Below are positions 41,571-52,626 of a stretch of 64,000 nucleotides of DNA, piece by piece. The stretch's first letter is position 1. The number at the start of each line of letters is the position of its first letter. The DNA comes from Oegoconia quadripuncta. Lineage: Eukaryota > Arthropoda > Insecta > Lepidoptera > Autostichidae. The notes beneath the pieces are model-generated. The model saw nothing but the letters and a program-made list of their open reading frames with translations, searched no databases and was not told the origin of the DNA. The translations under genes were made by a program, and so were the position numbers. The stretch is taken from the NCBI GenBank assembly GCA_949316235.1, contig OX438744.1, forward strand, positions 32,422,778 to 32,486,777, given 5' to 3'.

Positions 41571-42809
41571 TGGCTTTCTCTAAGTAAAAGTTAAAATACC
41601 TGGGTAAATTGACAACTCCGCTAGTAGCGTACGACCGCCGACCGTGTGATTTTTGAAAAGACTTTCTCCGTGATTCTCTACGTTATATTTAAAATTAAAT
41701 TTTGTTAGTGTTAGTATTATGATTCCGATAAAATTACAGCATTCTTTTCTATGTCCTTGTTAACATGCGGTAATAATTCCTTCTGTTCAAGGAATAAAGC
41801 TGTAAATATAAAGTCAGTCAATGTAAGACTACCGCAACAACAAACCGTCGATATATCTATTTACCAATAAGCTGGCCGCGCAAAGCTATCAGAGATTTGA
41901 ACGCCGCTAGTTCCGCTTATTCTGGATATGTTTCGGTCGTCGTGGAGCCGTGAGTCATAAGAGTCATTATTTGAATAGCGGATCTGATTTCTTTGCAGCT
42001 GACTGATTACTAACAATAAATTATCGGTTGGATCCTTCCAATGGTACAGAGCATAAGAAAGGTACTGGATAGCTTGAAGTGAATTGCAAACATGAACACC
42101 CATCGTAGGGTGGGGTCGACGTATGCGGAAAATTGGAATAAATCCGTCAAATGATTAAAGAAAAAAAATCGTATTAGGTTCTTAAATAAAAGTGAAATAA
42201 CTATACAATGCAAAATGTGTGGCTCTCTATTCTGGAATAGATGGCGATAGAAATAGATATTGAATTTTTTATTTGACCGATAATATTAATGTTTCTAAAC
42301 ACTTTTCTTACCGACAGTGCTGTTAGAACAAGCTAATAAATCCAAATAGGCTTTATTGGGTACCCTACAGAGGCATCTGACACCGTGGCTATACCAATAG
42401 CGTATTTTTTATTAATTCTCGTTCGGTCTTCGTCGATTAGTCATGGCATTATCGGGTTAAGCAGTTATAGGGTTAAAATGTGAAAAAAATAGAGTAGAGG
42501 CGCGGGAAACACTAGCCTTTTCAAGACACTTAAATTTTGCCGTCTAAATTACTAGCCGCCTCAATATGGATATATCAAACTGCTTTACCGATAGAGTTTT
42601 AGTTAGTAGGTAGGTAGGTTTCTGCGAATACATATCGTGGTGCCAGTGCTGATGCTGATACAATCAAATTGTCGATGAATTTATATTAATATATAACTTA
42701 TTACACGTTTTTTTAAAATTAACTGGATACTTGTTTGACCTCAATCTCACCTGATGGAAAGTGTCCTGATGGAATATGTATTAATAAAGTCTCTCTCTGT
42801 ATTTTAACA
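41571..42809. other. Unannotated region, about 1.2 kb
   Basis: Repeat-poor. Minus frames at 41861-42103 and 42010-42213 overlap and resemble nothing known. 42720-42760 has a SINE-A-like GACCTCAATCTCACCTGATG scrap. Confidence 0.3.
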
Positions 42810-42910
42810 GCTTTGCTTGTTGGTAGAGTACTCTCCACACCTCTCTATATTCCGACTTTTCTTTGACTTCCTGATACGACACGGCATTTACTATTCCTTT
42901 ACTTGTGCCT
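42810..42910 (-). pseudogene. LINE C-terminus remnant
   Basis: The minus strand encodes VNAVSYQEVKEKSEYREVWR and VLYQQAK, the same ORF end as 10590-10845. Confidence 0.55.
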
Positions 42911-42944
42911 TATAATACTAAAGTCTATACTTTTCAAATTTCTC

Positions 42945-43002
42945 GCCTTGATTACGAACCACTTTCCACTAGTACCCATAGCCGAATTCAGCCGAAAATT
43001 GT
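42945..43002 (-). repeat. Unclassified repeat U, short copy
   Basis: The complement CGGCTATGGGTACTAGTGGA, AAGTGGTTCGTAATCAAGGC matches 43250-43310. Confidence 0.5.
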
Positions 43003-43060
43003 TGGACTTTGAAAATTTTATTAAAATTTCTTATTTTCAAAAAATTTCTTTTTTGAAAAT

Positions 43061-43188
43061 AAGATAGCCAGCACCTCAAATGTGTTGGGGTTTCCGGGTC
43101 AGTACGCTTCCACCTTCGACCTCATCTTCACTTAACATCAGGTGTGATTGAGGTCAAGTACCAACCCGTTATGCATAAAAAAAAAAAA
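43061..43188 (+). mobile_element. SINE-A 3' part with poly(A)
   Basis: AAGATAGCCAGCACCTCAAA to a 12-nt A run. Repeat U begins immediately after. Confidence 0.78.
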
Positions 43189-43410
43189 CTTCCATACTAA
43201 AGGTGGTTACAGAATGGTCTAGGTACCTTGTATAATCGAAATTTTTTTTGATCGAATTCGACTATGGGTCCTAGTGGAAAGTCGTTCGTAATCAGGAGTG
43301 GAGTAACCAGTTAACAGGAATTAGACAAATTAATTATTTTTTTTTCATTATTGTAGCGTCACTAGTTAATGGGAATTATACGAATTCAATTTCACCCTGT
43401 ACAACTGGAA
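43189..43410 (+). repeat. Unclassified repeat U, long copy
   Basis: CTTCCATACTAAAGGTGGTT, TTTGATCGAATTCGACTATG, GGAAAGTCGTTCGTAATCAG and GAGTGGAGTAACCAGTTAAC occur in this order and again, reversed, at 60690-60930. That copy carries a LINE tail in the middle. No terminal repeats or ORF were noticed. Confidence 0.65.
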
Positions 43411-43989
43411 AAGAACCAGGCAAGTGCTTGTCGAGCCACGCGTAGTGTAGCGTTCTGTACTTGATTTCTCAAATTTCAATTGAAATTATATAAATTTAAG
43501 TTGTTCGACTATTACTCATTAATTTGTTTTCTTTTAACTTCATTTCCTATATGTTGTAAAACACCCGTTTAGGGCGGGGCGGACCCTTGACTCTAACAAA
43601 AATTTGCAATTTAAAGCTTAATATTTCTTATCCCTAAATCGAAAAACTATTTAAGAAAACCTCTAAAATTTTTGACCGACCTATCCAACGACATCCCACA
43701 CGATAGGGTACAAAAATTAAAGAAAATTCTTCCCCACTTTACGTGTAGGGGAACTACCTTAAAATTATATATTTTTCAAGATTTTATTTTACCATTTTTC
43801 TTCGTGATTAATATGTATTCCCATGTCAAATAACAGCTTTTTAGTACTAAGAGCCTCTGAGCTAAGCTTCGGACAGACATACCTTTATTGGCTATATTTA
43901 TGTATTACTTGTTACTTTGTACTTCCTATTAATAAAGCTGTTGGTTTCTTGCATAAATAAAATACAGACCGTACAGATACACTGACACG
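43411..43989. other. Unannotated spacer
   Basis: Nothing recognised. Confidence 0.35.
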
Positions 43990-44107
43990 GAACCCTAAAA
44001 GGAAAGAATGAAAGAAATTTGTATTTGTGGTACAGATGTACATACAACTCTATTATAAGTTGTAGCAGTTGTACTTAATTTTTGTTTTTACTTTTATTAC
44101 TGTGAAA
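43990..44107 (+). mobile_element. (TATC)n LINE 3' UTR, part 1, interrupted
   Basis: Ends ...AGTTGTAGCAGTTGTACTTA, ATTTTTGTTTTTAC ... ACTGTGAAAAT. It continues after the inserted CR1-like piece at 44538. The intact order is seen at 25246-25395 (minus). Confidence 0.75.
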
Positions 44108-44537
44108 ATCTAATACATGTCAAAAAAATATAGCATCATTTAGGAAAAATAGTGATAAACATGATGTCAATACAAGAAATAAAGATAAACTTGCAGGTCA
44201 CATAAGTCGCCTCCGCAAAGTCAGTAATTCATTCAAAGGGTTATGTATAAATATCAGATTATTTAGATGATAAACATTCATAGACATGAACAGACCGTTC
44301 GCGTAACCAGGCTATTTCACAATTAATAATGAAATGTTGTGATATAAAACAATAATCAATAATTTTGTAACATAAAAACCCTTTTTTTTAAAGAGCAACC
44401 TCTCGAGTTTCTTACTTGTTCTTCTCAGGGGAAAATTGGCTTTTGAACAAGCAGTAGCTTAAAAAATGTAAAATCTATTTATAAATGTACCCTGTGTACC
44501 TACAAAATAAAGCATTTTTTGATTTGATTTGATTTGA
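44108..44537 (+). mobile_element. CR1-like LINE 3' end (family K) inserted in another LINE
   Basis: The coding part includes NTRNKDKLAGHISRLRKVSN (the usual NTRNKD.L... of the ORF2 C-terminal region), then the YY-less ending LCINIRLFR. The 3' UTR is typical of the family, ending AATAAAGCATTTTTTGATTT and three or more TTTGAT units. An internal deletion removes the VPVDIQNLPL segment. Confidence 0.75.
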
Positions 44538-44642
44538 TAGGGCTACATTTGGTAAGAATAACACCAAGCAGAATGATTGTTGCGTCGAATATTTTTGTAT
44601 GTGTTTCTGAAATATGCAAATAAACGCTTTATCTATCTATCT
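44538..44642 (+). mobile_element. (TATC)n LINE 3' UTR, part 2 with tail
   Basis: GGGCTACATTTGGTAAGAAT, AACACCAAGCAGAATGATTG, TTGCGTCGAATATTTTTGTA, then AATAAACGCTTTATC and TATC units. Confidence 0.75.
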
Positions 44643-45027
44643 AAGAAAGGAACGCAAGACCTAAGATTAAACAGCAATGTAAGTAATACCATAAATTATG
44701 TTTAGGGACAGATACTACCTGGAAAAAAATCTATGTAGTCTGGGTGAAGGCTACAAAGTAACCGGTCGGAGACCGTAGATTTTTTAGAGTGCGATTAGAA
44801 ATACGTCTCCCCATGACGATAACACGGCTAAGACGGCCGCGCTGCCCGTATCCACTAATTATCACATCCAGGGAGATAGAGATATTTTTCTTTTTTCGAA
44901 TCACCCACTTAATAACATTCTTCACGCTGCGACTAATAAAGCTGTGGAGACGACTATGCACGTTGATATTTTTTGTTCCGGTTAAAATGAAGCGGCATTA
45001 TACTACCTTCTGATTATGTGGAGGAAT
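44643..45027. other. Unannotated spacer
   Basis: Both strands are open over 44731-45013. The peptides are basic and unrecognised. Not called. Confidence 0.3.
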
Positions 45028-45117
45028 CTTTTTTTATTATTCACAACGGATTTGCACTTGACCTCAAACACACCTGATGTTAAGTGAAGATGAGGCCGAA
45101 GGTGGTAGCGTACTGAT
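45028..45117 (-). mobile_element. SINE-A 3' fragment
   Basis: Poly(T), then CACCTGATGTTAAGTGAAGA, TGAGGCCGAAGGTGGTAGCG, TACTGA. Confidence 0.7.
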
Positions 45118-45784
45118 TGAGCGTCACCGTTCTCTCACTTCAGAAATCTTTTAGATTTCCAACCAAATGAAAAGGAAAGTGAAATTCTTATTAATTTCGT
45201 CAAGCATGTCCGTTCATCCATTCCATTTATGATATTTACACATGTCTCTACAAATATAAAAATGTGATATCTGTGATCGGTTATTAAAAACCAACGCTAC
45301 ATTAGAAGTACTATACTACTACTTAATAGTGCACCTACGTACCACAGAGAACAGAGAACGTACTTCCTTTAAGGTCTATTACACCAAACCATCTTAAATA
45401 CTGACTGTGGTACTCACCTCCCACTAATATAAGCGGCAGCCAGACGTCGTCTATCTTTAAATTCCGTTTGAACGAGCATTATCCTAGATCATGTCAATAA
45501 CCATTGTTTATTTATATATGTATTTATATATTCATTAATGTATTCATTTTCATTTGTAGGCTTATTTACGTCCTTCTTATTATGTACCTAATATTTATTG
45601 TCTTATTTTACTTTTTATTTGTGTTCACTATATGTTCCCCTTCACTATTGTTATTGTCCTATGTCGGGTTTGATGGAAGATATCTCTTTTAGGGATAAGC
45701 TCGTTTTTTGTATATCTTATTTATTAACAGCTAAATATCGTTACACATCTGAAAAGTGATTATTATTCCGCTATACATCTCACC
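45118..45784. other. Unannotated spacer
   Basis: T-rich low complexity at 45500-45660. Nothing else. Confidence 0.35.
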
Positions 45785-45900
45785 TCACTCATAAGCACGT
45801 GAGTGTTAGTTTTATAACCCACTAGAGGCGCTGCAGTAGAAATCTTACCAAAACCGTAGAACTAAATTAAAATTAAAATTTTAGACTAATGAAGACATCT
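45785..45900. repeat. Block related to 4856-5022
   Basis: GTGAGTGTTAGTTTTATAAC, CCACTAGAGGCGCTGCAGTA resembles the left arm and centre of the inverted-repeat element at 4856. Confidence 0.3.
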
Positions 45901-46139
45901 AGTGTATATAAATGTTTACAGTAAATCCTCCCCATGGACATCCATGTGCGCGTACGCACCCTAATGCCCTAGTCGGCGGTCACCTCGGGCGGAAGTCCAC
46001 CAAACCGTTCATTTGGAGGACTCCCACTTTTTTCTATCTCACCTCTTCTAGGAAAGTTTACGATCTTGAAAAAAAGGACAACAAAAAATCAGTAATCCCA
46101 ACGCTTGTGAAGTTGTGACCTGGCAGTCGAACGCCGCTT

Positions 46140-46190
46140 CGTTAACCCCCGACGAAAAACGACGGGTGTTATGTCTTTGATGTGTATGTG
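46140..46190 (+). repeat. Hairpin motif (family H)
   Basis: TTAACCCCCGACGAAAAACG, ACGGGTGTTATGTCTTTGAT. The stem AACCCCCGACG / CGACGGGTGTT has few mismatches around AAAAA. Confidence 0.55.
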
Positions 46191-46230
46191 TGGCTTTCAA
46201 AGAGAAGAAATCCTGTTGAACGCTGACTGA

Positions 46231-46316
46231 TGTACCAAATGTGGCGGGTTCGAATCCCGCTAGGGGCACATGTTTGTGTGATGAATACGGACATGTGTAC
46301 TCGAGTTATGTATGTT
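46231..46316 (+). mobile_element. SINE-B 5' part, interrupted
   Basis: TGTACCAAATGTGGCGGGTT, CGAATCCCGCTAGGGGCACA, TGTTTGTGTGATGAATACGG, ACATGTGTAC ... GTTATGTATGTT. The 3' part resumes at 46827. Confidence 0.75.
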
Positions 46317-46484
46317 ACTAGCTTTCCGCCCGCGGCTTCGCCTGCCTGGAATAACTTATCGGGATAAAAAGTATTCTATGTTTTAATCCAGGGTAATTCT
46401 ACCTATATACCAAATTTCAGCCAAATCCGTTCATCCGTTTGAGCAAAAAAAAAACATCCAAACTTTCACATTTATAATATTTAA
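46317..46484 (+). mobile_element. Family R (RTE-like) copy inside SINE-B
   Basis: ACTAGCTTTCCGCCCGCGGC, TTCGCCTGCCTGGAATAACT, TTTTAATCCAGGGTAATTCT, AACTTTCACATTTATAATAT. A poly(T) follows at 46494-46514. Confidence 0.78.
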
Positions 46485-46580
46485 TTAGATTAGTTTTTTT
46501 TTTTTTTTTTTTTTAGGTACAGAATTCATTTTTGATTAGTTTTGATTAGTTAGAAGAAACATTAGATTAGTTAGATTAAC

Positions 46581-46818
46581 TTTTTGTTTATGCACAACGT
46601 TCGTACTTGACCTCAATCACACCTGATGTTAAGTGAAGATGAGGTCGAAGGTGGAAGCGTACTGACCCGGAAACCCCAAGACATTAGGGGGACTGGCTAT
46701 CTTATTTTTGACAACCAGAACACAACAATGCTATTAACATTGCTGCTTGCGGGAGATTTAGATAAGATGGTGGTTAGCTAGCCAGGCGGACATTTTAAAA
46801 TGCCCTACCACCAACCAA
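46581..46818 (-). mobile_element. SINE-A, head missing, inside SINE-B
   Basis: TATGCACAACG, then the whole body to GCCCTACCACCAACCAA. It lies between the two halves of a SINE-B. Confidence 0.78.
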
Positions 46819-46826
46819 TTAAAACT

Positions 46827-46946
46827 TATTTACATAAAATAATGTATTTGTGTAGTATAGGTATCAACCGGTATCCATAATACAAACCTAGTTGCTGAAG
46901 TGTGGAACTAAATGGCGCTGTGTGTATGTACAAATATATTTATTTA
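46827..46946 (+). mobile_element. SINE-B 3' part
   Basis: ATTTACATAAAATAATGTAT, TTGTGTAGTATAGGTATCAA, CCGGTATCCATAATACAAAC, AACTAAATGGCGCTGTGTGT, ATGTACAAATATATTTATTT. Confidence 0.75.
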
Positions 46947-46974
46947 TTATTCGATTTAGGTATTAAATACTACG

Positions 46975-47330
46975 TAGAGTTCTCGACTGGAGACCACACG
47001 CCGACAAGCGCAGCGTAGAACGCCCATACGCCAAGTTACTGGTTGCATCTAGGCGCAGTCCTCTTTCCCTCCACCGCCTTCCCCATAGGATTGGCAGTAA
47101 TGCCGTTTGCATTTCATTGGCTACGCTCTCATGTGCCGAGGTCGGAAGTGGGAAACTCATTCTTTCTTTAATTACTTTGGGCACAGTCAACTTTCAGTAC
47201 ACGCCGTGTCGAGTACCACTGTTGTAAAGGAGTCCTGTAAAGGATTGTTGGGTAGTCTAGCTGACACAAATTTACTTCTCCGCAATGGATATATGGCCCA
47301 TAACTTCTCCGAATGAGACAGGGATGTGCG
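46975..47330 (+). pseudogene. LINE remnant (GKRSVGRPPTRW-type end) and 3' region
   Basis: The plus strand encodes VLDWRPHADKRSVERPYAKL, close to the usual LDWRPR.GKRSVGRPPTRW of a lepidopteran LINE. The rest (47190-47330) has CTGACACAAATTTACTTCTC and ATGGCCCATAACTTCTCCGA, shared with 56990-57110. Confidence 0.5.
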
Positions 47331-47612
47331 CCAACGTATATAAGGTTGTTCTGTATTGTCAAAATAAATGTTTTTAGATGCTGGTCCGTCCCTACCTATG
47401 ATAGTTACCAATAAAAAATACTTGGTCAATTTTCAATTTCAATGTAGTGAGTGATCCCACCTCCATACTTTTCTCTAGATCAACAGTGGTACCAAGGGTA
47501 GATCCAGGCGGTTGAGAGGCCTAGGTTAACCACTAGTAATTTTTTACATTTCTGCTTAATTTGTCAAAAAATATATTTGAAATATAGAAAAGGTTTATAA
47601 TTTAGTTGTTAA
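47331..47612. other. Unannotated spacer
   Basis: Nothing recognised. Confidence 0.35.
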
Positions 47613-47799
47613 TGGTGTCGATTCGAATGTACACCAACTAAACGAAACTATTTTAAAACCAGTTATAAAGTAGTACTGTCTCTTTCTCCCTGGAACAGTA
47701 CGATGCGATGGCACCACTCCAAAATTGGTTTTAGTTTAGTTTAGTTTAGTTTAGTTTAGTTTAGTTTAGTTTAGTTAGTGTACATCCGAATCGACACCA
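47613..47799. mobile_element. MITE with 31-bp inverted repeats and internal (TTTAG)n
   Basis: The left end TGGTGTCGATTCGAATGTAC and the next 11 bases match the complement of the right end with two mismatches over about 31 bp. No ORF. A run of about ten TTTAG units (47731-47779) lies just inside the right arm, where the repeat contains the related AACTAAAC. The target duplication is unclear (TTAA occurs just outside both ends). Confidence 0.75.
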
Positions 47800-48290
47800 A
47801 TGTTAAGTTTGTAAGTGCTCTTATTTTATAAAATTGGTAGTAGTATAGATACTAGATAGGTATAGATTAGAATATTATTTTATCGTAGTAGGTACTTATT
47901 AAATTCCATGTAGGTACCTATTTTCTTCAGTTCTATAAATATATTTCTTTATCTGTTAATAATTTAGAGAAACTATTTAAAGTATATATTTACAAAAAAC
48001 TAGGCTTGTGACCCCTCCGAAACGAATATTGGATCCGCCCTTGAGTGATACTTTGAACGATGCCCACAGATGTGACGATGCCTAACTGAAGGCGTCCTAC
48101 GCGATTCTATTGCTAGTTGCACTCTAGACTAACTTTAAAATAAAAGGTAAGAAATAAAGAAAAAAGAAAGGTTAGAAGTATTAATTAATATTACGGTTCT
48201 TACTTTCTACACCACATATAATTTTGTACATCTTCAACTGGAAGTACTATTTCCAGTAAGTCCACATGACCGAAGTATAATTTTCAAAAC
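47800..48290. other. Unannotated, repeat-poor
   Basis: Nothing recognised. Confidence 0.35.
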
Positions 48291-48292
48291 AG

Positions 48293-48556
48293 CTCCATCT
48301 ATACTCATATGTAAACAATATTTGATTCATCTTCTTTCTTCAAATAGTTTTTTAAAATGGCAACAGATGCTACCACCATACTAAGTACCGCCATCTATAC
48401 TCAAACACTTGTAACTACAGTTCTACATTAATGGAACGATTCAAACACTGCCATCTATATTCAATATTAGGATTTACGAAAATCCTAGCTAATATGTAGA
48501 TGGCGCTGTAAAGAAATACTAAATTCAATTCTCGATGTTGTCAATAGATGGCGATC
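48293..48556. promoter_or_regulatory. Cluster of five AGATGGCG-type motifs
   Basis: CTCCATCTATACTC (48293), CGCCATCTATACTC (48389), TGCCATCTATATTC (48449), TAGATGGCGCTG (48497) and TAGATGGCGATC (48545). Three are in one orientation, then two in the other. They lie just upstream of the candidate first exon. GCCAT is the core bound by YY1/Pho proteins in animals, but these could also be scraps of the SINE-B 3' block AGATGGCGCTGTGT. Confidence 0.4.
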
Positions 48557-48559
48557 GGT

Positions 48560-48964
48560 ATTAACCAACCAAAATAAAATGTATTCATGTTACAGGTATG
48601 ATCATAAACCTAGGACTATTTCCAATTTTGTTGGTTATTTGAAAAGTACTGTTTGAAGTCAATAACAAAACTCCGTGTCTATGGATGGACGAACAGAAAA
48701 AATAAAAACTCTGCCAGTCTGTTGCCGATACTGCTTTGGGTTGTGTGACAGTCGGTTTGGAAGTGAATTCGTTTATGAAAATTCTGTGAGAGTGTTTATT
48801 TTTTATAAGTTGTGACTGAAATTTATATGTATTTGTTAATTTATAAGTCGGCAATTGCAGTGCAGTGTTCGATAGTGATTATAAGTTCGTATTTCTGTGT
48901 TGAATCGTGACCTAAGACCGTGTATTTGTGAGATATTACGAGGTTCGCCGGTTATCTTGTTGTG
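48560..48964 (+). promoter_or_regulatory. Candidate promoter and noncoding first exon
   Basis: Unique, TG-rich sequence ends at TTGTTGTG/GTGAGT (donor GT 48965-48966), a good splice donor. Frames are short, as expected of a 5' UTR. CAGT-type initiator-like sites occur near 48713 and 48746, but none is certain. 1.5 kb of repeat-free, AT-rich, intron-like DNA follows. No transcript evidence is possible from sequence alone. Confidence 0.3.
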
Positions 48965-50514
48965 GTGAGTATATGATCGATATTTACCCCCTTTTAGCCT
49001 TCTTTTGGCCCCTTTTTTGTTTTCAAGTGCATTTCCCGTGCATTCATTACCTCTACAGGTAAAAATCTGTAATTTTAACAGTCCGAAATTCAGTTGCATT
49101 TCTGACAAAAGATAATTTTGCTAACGATAATTCGGAATGATCGGAACGGTTTCTGTTGTTTTTCCCATTGAAAGTTCTAGCTAATTATTTAGGCACCTGT
49201 TGAGAGCAATTACCATAGGTTTGGGATATTTAGTTTTTTTTTATTGTTTCGTCTGGTTTGTTTGGTTACTGTTTATCTTTTTTGTTTTAAATTTATTTGA
49301 TATATCCTAATTTTTGATCACATTGTAGCCTTTTTAGAAAAACTTTGGGTCGTCGGGAGCACAAAAATAAAACTTAGAAAACACCAACTTTAGAAAATTC
49401 CGAAAGTTACATAAAGTTAGTTTAGGTAATAAATAATACGTGTAATGATAAGTTTTAATAACGACAATAAGTACCAATAATTTAATGCCTGAAAAATAAA
49501 GCAATACTTTCGTACCAAAAAAGTAGTGTACCTAGGTATATACTTTTATTTAATCCAATAAAATTATAACCTAATATTTAGTAAAAGTCAAAGTTTCTTT
49601 ATTTTGTAGGTACATCTAAATAAAGTCAGTTCTTAATTTTTTTTTCTATTCCGTATCATCTTCTTTCCTCCATAAAAGTCTCTTTATGCTGAAAAAGTTG
49701 GTACTAATTGTCTACCTAATGTAAATATAAACTACAATTGGAAGTGTTGTACAGGCATTTCATTTATCCTACCATGAACAAATACATAATTCATGCTATA
49801 TAGATACAATACATATACTAATAAGTTGCTTGGTAATTAATTATGTTCAGATTCCTGCTCATACTATGCATTTGAAAATGGAACAAGTCAACTGTTATGA
49901 AACTTATAGGTATCTGTTCTTCACATAAAGAAAACAAGCAAGGCACATAAAAATAAGCAAAAAAGGTAGGTAATCAAAATTCCAATCAGTACCTACTTAA
50001 GTAACAAAATATCATCACTGAATCTGAAAATAGTTAAAAAAACAATGATCCTACACAGCCCTGTTACTTTGTTTTGTTTGTCAACAGAGCATATGTTATG
50101 TTTGTCTTGACGCCTCACTGCTCCGGGGTGTCATTCTCACAGTTAATTTTAAACTGAGGGTGGAACTTAACCGCTGCTATAGATTTCTATATAACTATGT
50201 TTCTACTTGTGTACAGCAAATTATAAATCATACAAAATACAAGATTTAATAATTAGTATTTTAAATTAAATTCCAAGTATGGGAATGTGACGAGACAGTT
50301 TATTAAATAGTGTTTCTAAAAGTAATCTTTGTACTCAAAATTGTTTCTGTAATTGTTATTAGGTGTCCGAGTCTTGACGGCTGTTAGCAATAAAACCTGA
50401 TTAGCAGAATGTAATATTGAACAAAACAATACCTACGTACCTTCTGATATTTAAAGTTATTCAGCTTTTACTTTGCACTATCCAATTATTAAAAAAGCTT
50501 CTTTAACTGAGGTC
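48965..50514. other. Repeat-poor, intron-like region
   Basis: AT-rich unique sequence with TACCTA-type scraps. No exon or repeat family recognised. Confidence 0.35.
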
Positions 50515-50640
50515 GTCTGGAAGAAATCGCTATCAGCGATAAGACCGCATTGGTCCACTTCGTCATCTATGTTAAATGTTCTTTGTATTTTGTTTTTGTG
50601 TGCAATAAAGAATTTAATAATAATAATAATAAACAATATC
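50515..50640 (+). mobile_element. LINE 3' end (family G) with (TAA)n tail
   Basis: GGAAGAAATCGCTATCAGCG, ATAAGACCGCATTGGTCC, GTGTGCAATAAAGAATTTAA, then TAATAATAATAA. Confidence 0.7.
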
Positions 50641-51834
50641 CATAAAATACTTCTTAAGTTGGTCTGTCTTTTATACAAAGTCCTATTGTATAAAAGTCAG
50701 ATCAACTTAACAAATACTTATTTAAGTTAATTTAATGTAAAATTGTTAGCATTTGGCATCTATTTTCAACAATATTGGTGTGCCTTTGTGTTAGTTCACC
50801 CTTATAATTTTGCTACAATTTTACTTTACTCTTCTATAGAAAATCAAATCATAGCTGGTGGTGAATATGAAATTATATTTTTTTATTAAAAATGAATAAT
50901 AATTTAATAATACTCCAACTAAGCTAGTAATAGTCTCTTTATTTTTTAAGTCTATCATTAAAATAACATTGCTGTGCAATGGTTGTTAGAATTAGTTACG
51001 AGTAGCTAGTGAAGAAGGTGGATAATAATAATTTTAGGTAATTAAACACTACCCATTTTTTTAAACAAAATGCCTGATGAAATCTGGATGTGGGCAACAT
51101 GTGATCTGTACTTAGCTTCTTCAATATAAAAAAATGCAAACAAATTATCCAGTATTTTTTCAGAATTACTTAGAAGATATTCTTGTGATAACAGGATAAC
51201 AGTCCTTATTTTCCTTTAAGTGAATTGTTGCTACACAACCTTTTATTTATGATATCCTGGACATGATGACCTATTACAATTTTTTTTTTTAATTTTCCAT
51301 TTATTCTCCGTAGCCTTTAATATCGAAATTTAGCTTTTATATTTGGGATACCTACAATTTAAAAAAAAAAGACGAGTGGAGACACACAAATGAGCGAAAC
51401 AAAGTTGATTCCATTACCTAAGTGTTTGTTTTTTGTATAAACACTAAAAATATATTAAAACATGTTGATGTGACATGTTTTACTCTAATAGCCAGCAAGC
51501 CAACAACACAATAATCCTTGAATATAAATATATAACTAAGATCATATCTTGCATCCTGTTCAAGAATAACCTTGGAAAAATGCGAGTAAGATTGACGTAG
51601 ACACAATAACTTTCTGAGCTACTCGGGTAGTAGTCCAGGCCTAGAAAGCTTCCAAATAATGTATCCTCCACCCAATCTGGAAACTCATAAAAACGAACTA
51701 TTTTAAAAACAAAATAATTTTGAACTATGAAATTAATTACTGGAATATATTCCAATTCAGTAATATAAACGTATTAAGTAAATGGTTGTCTCAAATCCGT
51801 ATTATATGATTAATAATCGGAAATATTATGATGG
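50641..51834. other. Unannotated region
   Basis: AT-rich. Overlapping minus frames at 51418-51755 are unrecognised and not called. Confidence 0.35.
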
Positions 51835-52065
51835 ACTAGCTTTCCGCCCGCTGCTTCGCCTGCGTGGAATAACTTTATCGCGGATATGTTTAATGTGTAT
51901 ATCCCGCGGGAACTACTCACTTTATCGGGATAAAAAGTATCCTATGTATATAGTTAATCCAGGGTATATTCCACCTGTATATCAAATTTCATCGAAATTG
52001 GTTCATTCGCTTCGCCGTGATTGAGCAACAAACAAACATCCAAACTTTCGCATTTATAATATTAG
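51835..52065 (+). mobile_element. Family R (RTE-like) copy, well conserved
   Basis: ACTAGCTTTCCGCCCGCTGC, TTCGCCTGCGTGGAATAACT, TTTATCGCGGATATGTTTAA, GGGAACTACTCACTTTATCG, GGGATAAAAAGTATCCTATG, AATCCAGGGTATATTCCACC, CTTTCGCATTTATAATATTA. Confidence 0.8.
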
Positions 52066-52626
52066 ATTGTTTATTAATTAGGTTTAGTCTACTACAGATT
52101 CCAGACTATTCTACAAACGCCAGATCCTACAGATTAAATAATGTCAGGTTCTGAAAATGTCAGAACTCCGATTCACATGCACCGGACATTTCACTGTCTA
52201 TAGACATTGGTGTGTTTATCTCTTTTACACTTATATTGCGTGCAAATGTGATGTCCGTCGACAGTGAAATGTCGACTGCGCGAGATCGGGGTCCAGATTC
52301 TAATAGTGTCTAGAAGTCTATGATGTCACATTTTCTGAAATCTAAAATGCACACATACATATACACACATTACTTAGAAATCTAAACTTTTAAGATTTTG
52401 GTTTAATTTGCAAAAAAGGTAAACAAATTAGGTCGATTATTGATCAAATAATTTTGAAAAATACATAATGCGTTAAAAGAATAAAATATGAAGCAATAAA
52501 CAGAAAAAGAAAAAGTAATACTTAAAAAAGAAGTCGATGTGGAGGTTTCTAGATAGTTTGACATTGTCAGGATCAATTATGCTACATTTGTGTTCTTTCT
52601 AAAGTAGCACCTTCACGACCGTATGA
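52066..52626. other. Unannotated spacer
   Basis: 52180-52285 contains an imperfect inverted pair (ACATTTCACTGTC and ACAGTGAAATGTC). Nothing else. Confidence 0.4.

Noticed and set aside
41861..42213. Two overlapping minus-strand ORFs
   Set aside because: Different frames of the same DNA, with no motif, splice or repeat support.
44731..45013. ORFs open on both strands
   Set aside because: Both peptides are basic and unrecognised. No splice sites or repeats help to choose, so neither is called.
47731..47779. Telomere repeat array
   Set aside because: The unit is TTTAG, not the insect TTAGG, and it lies inside a MITE arm.
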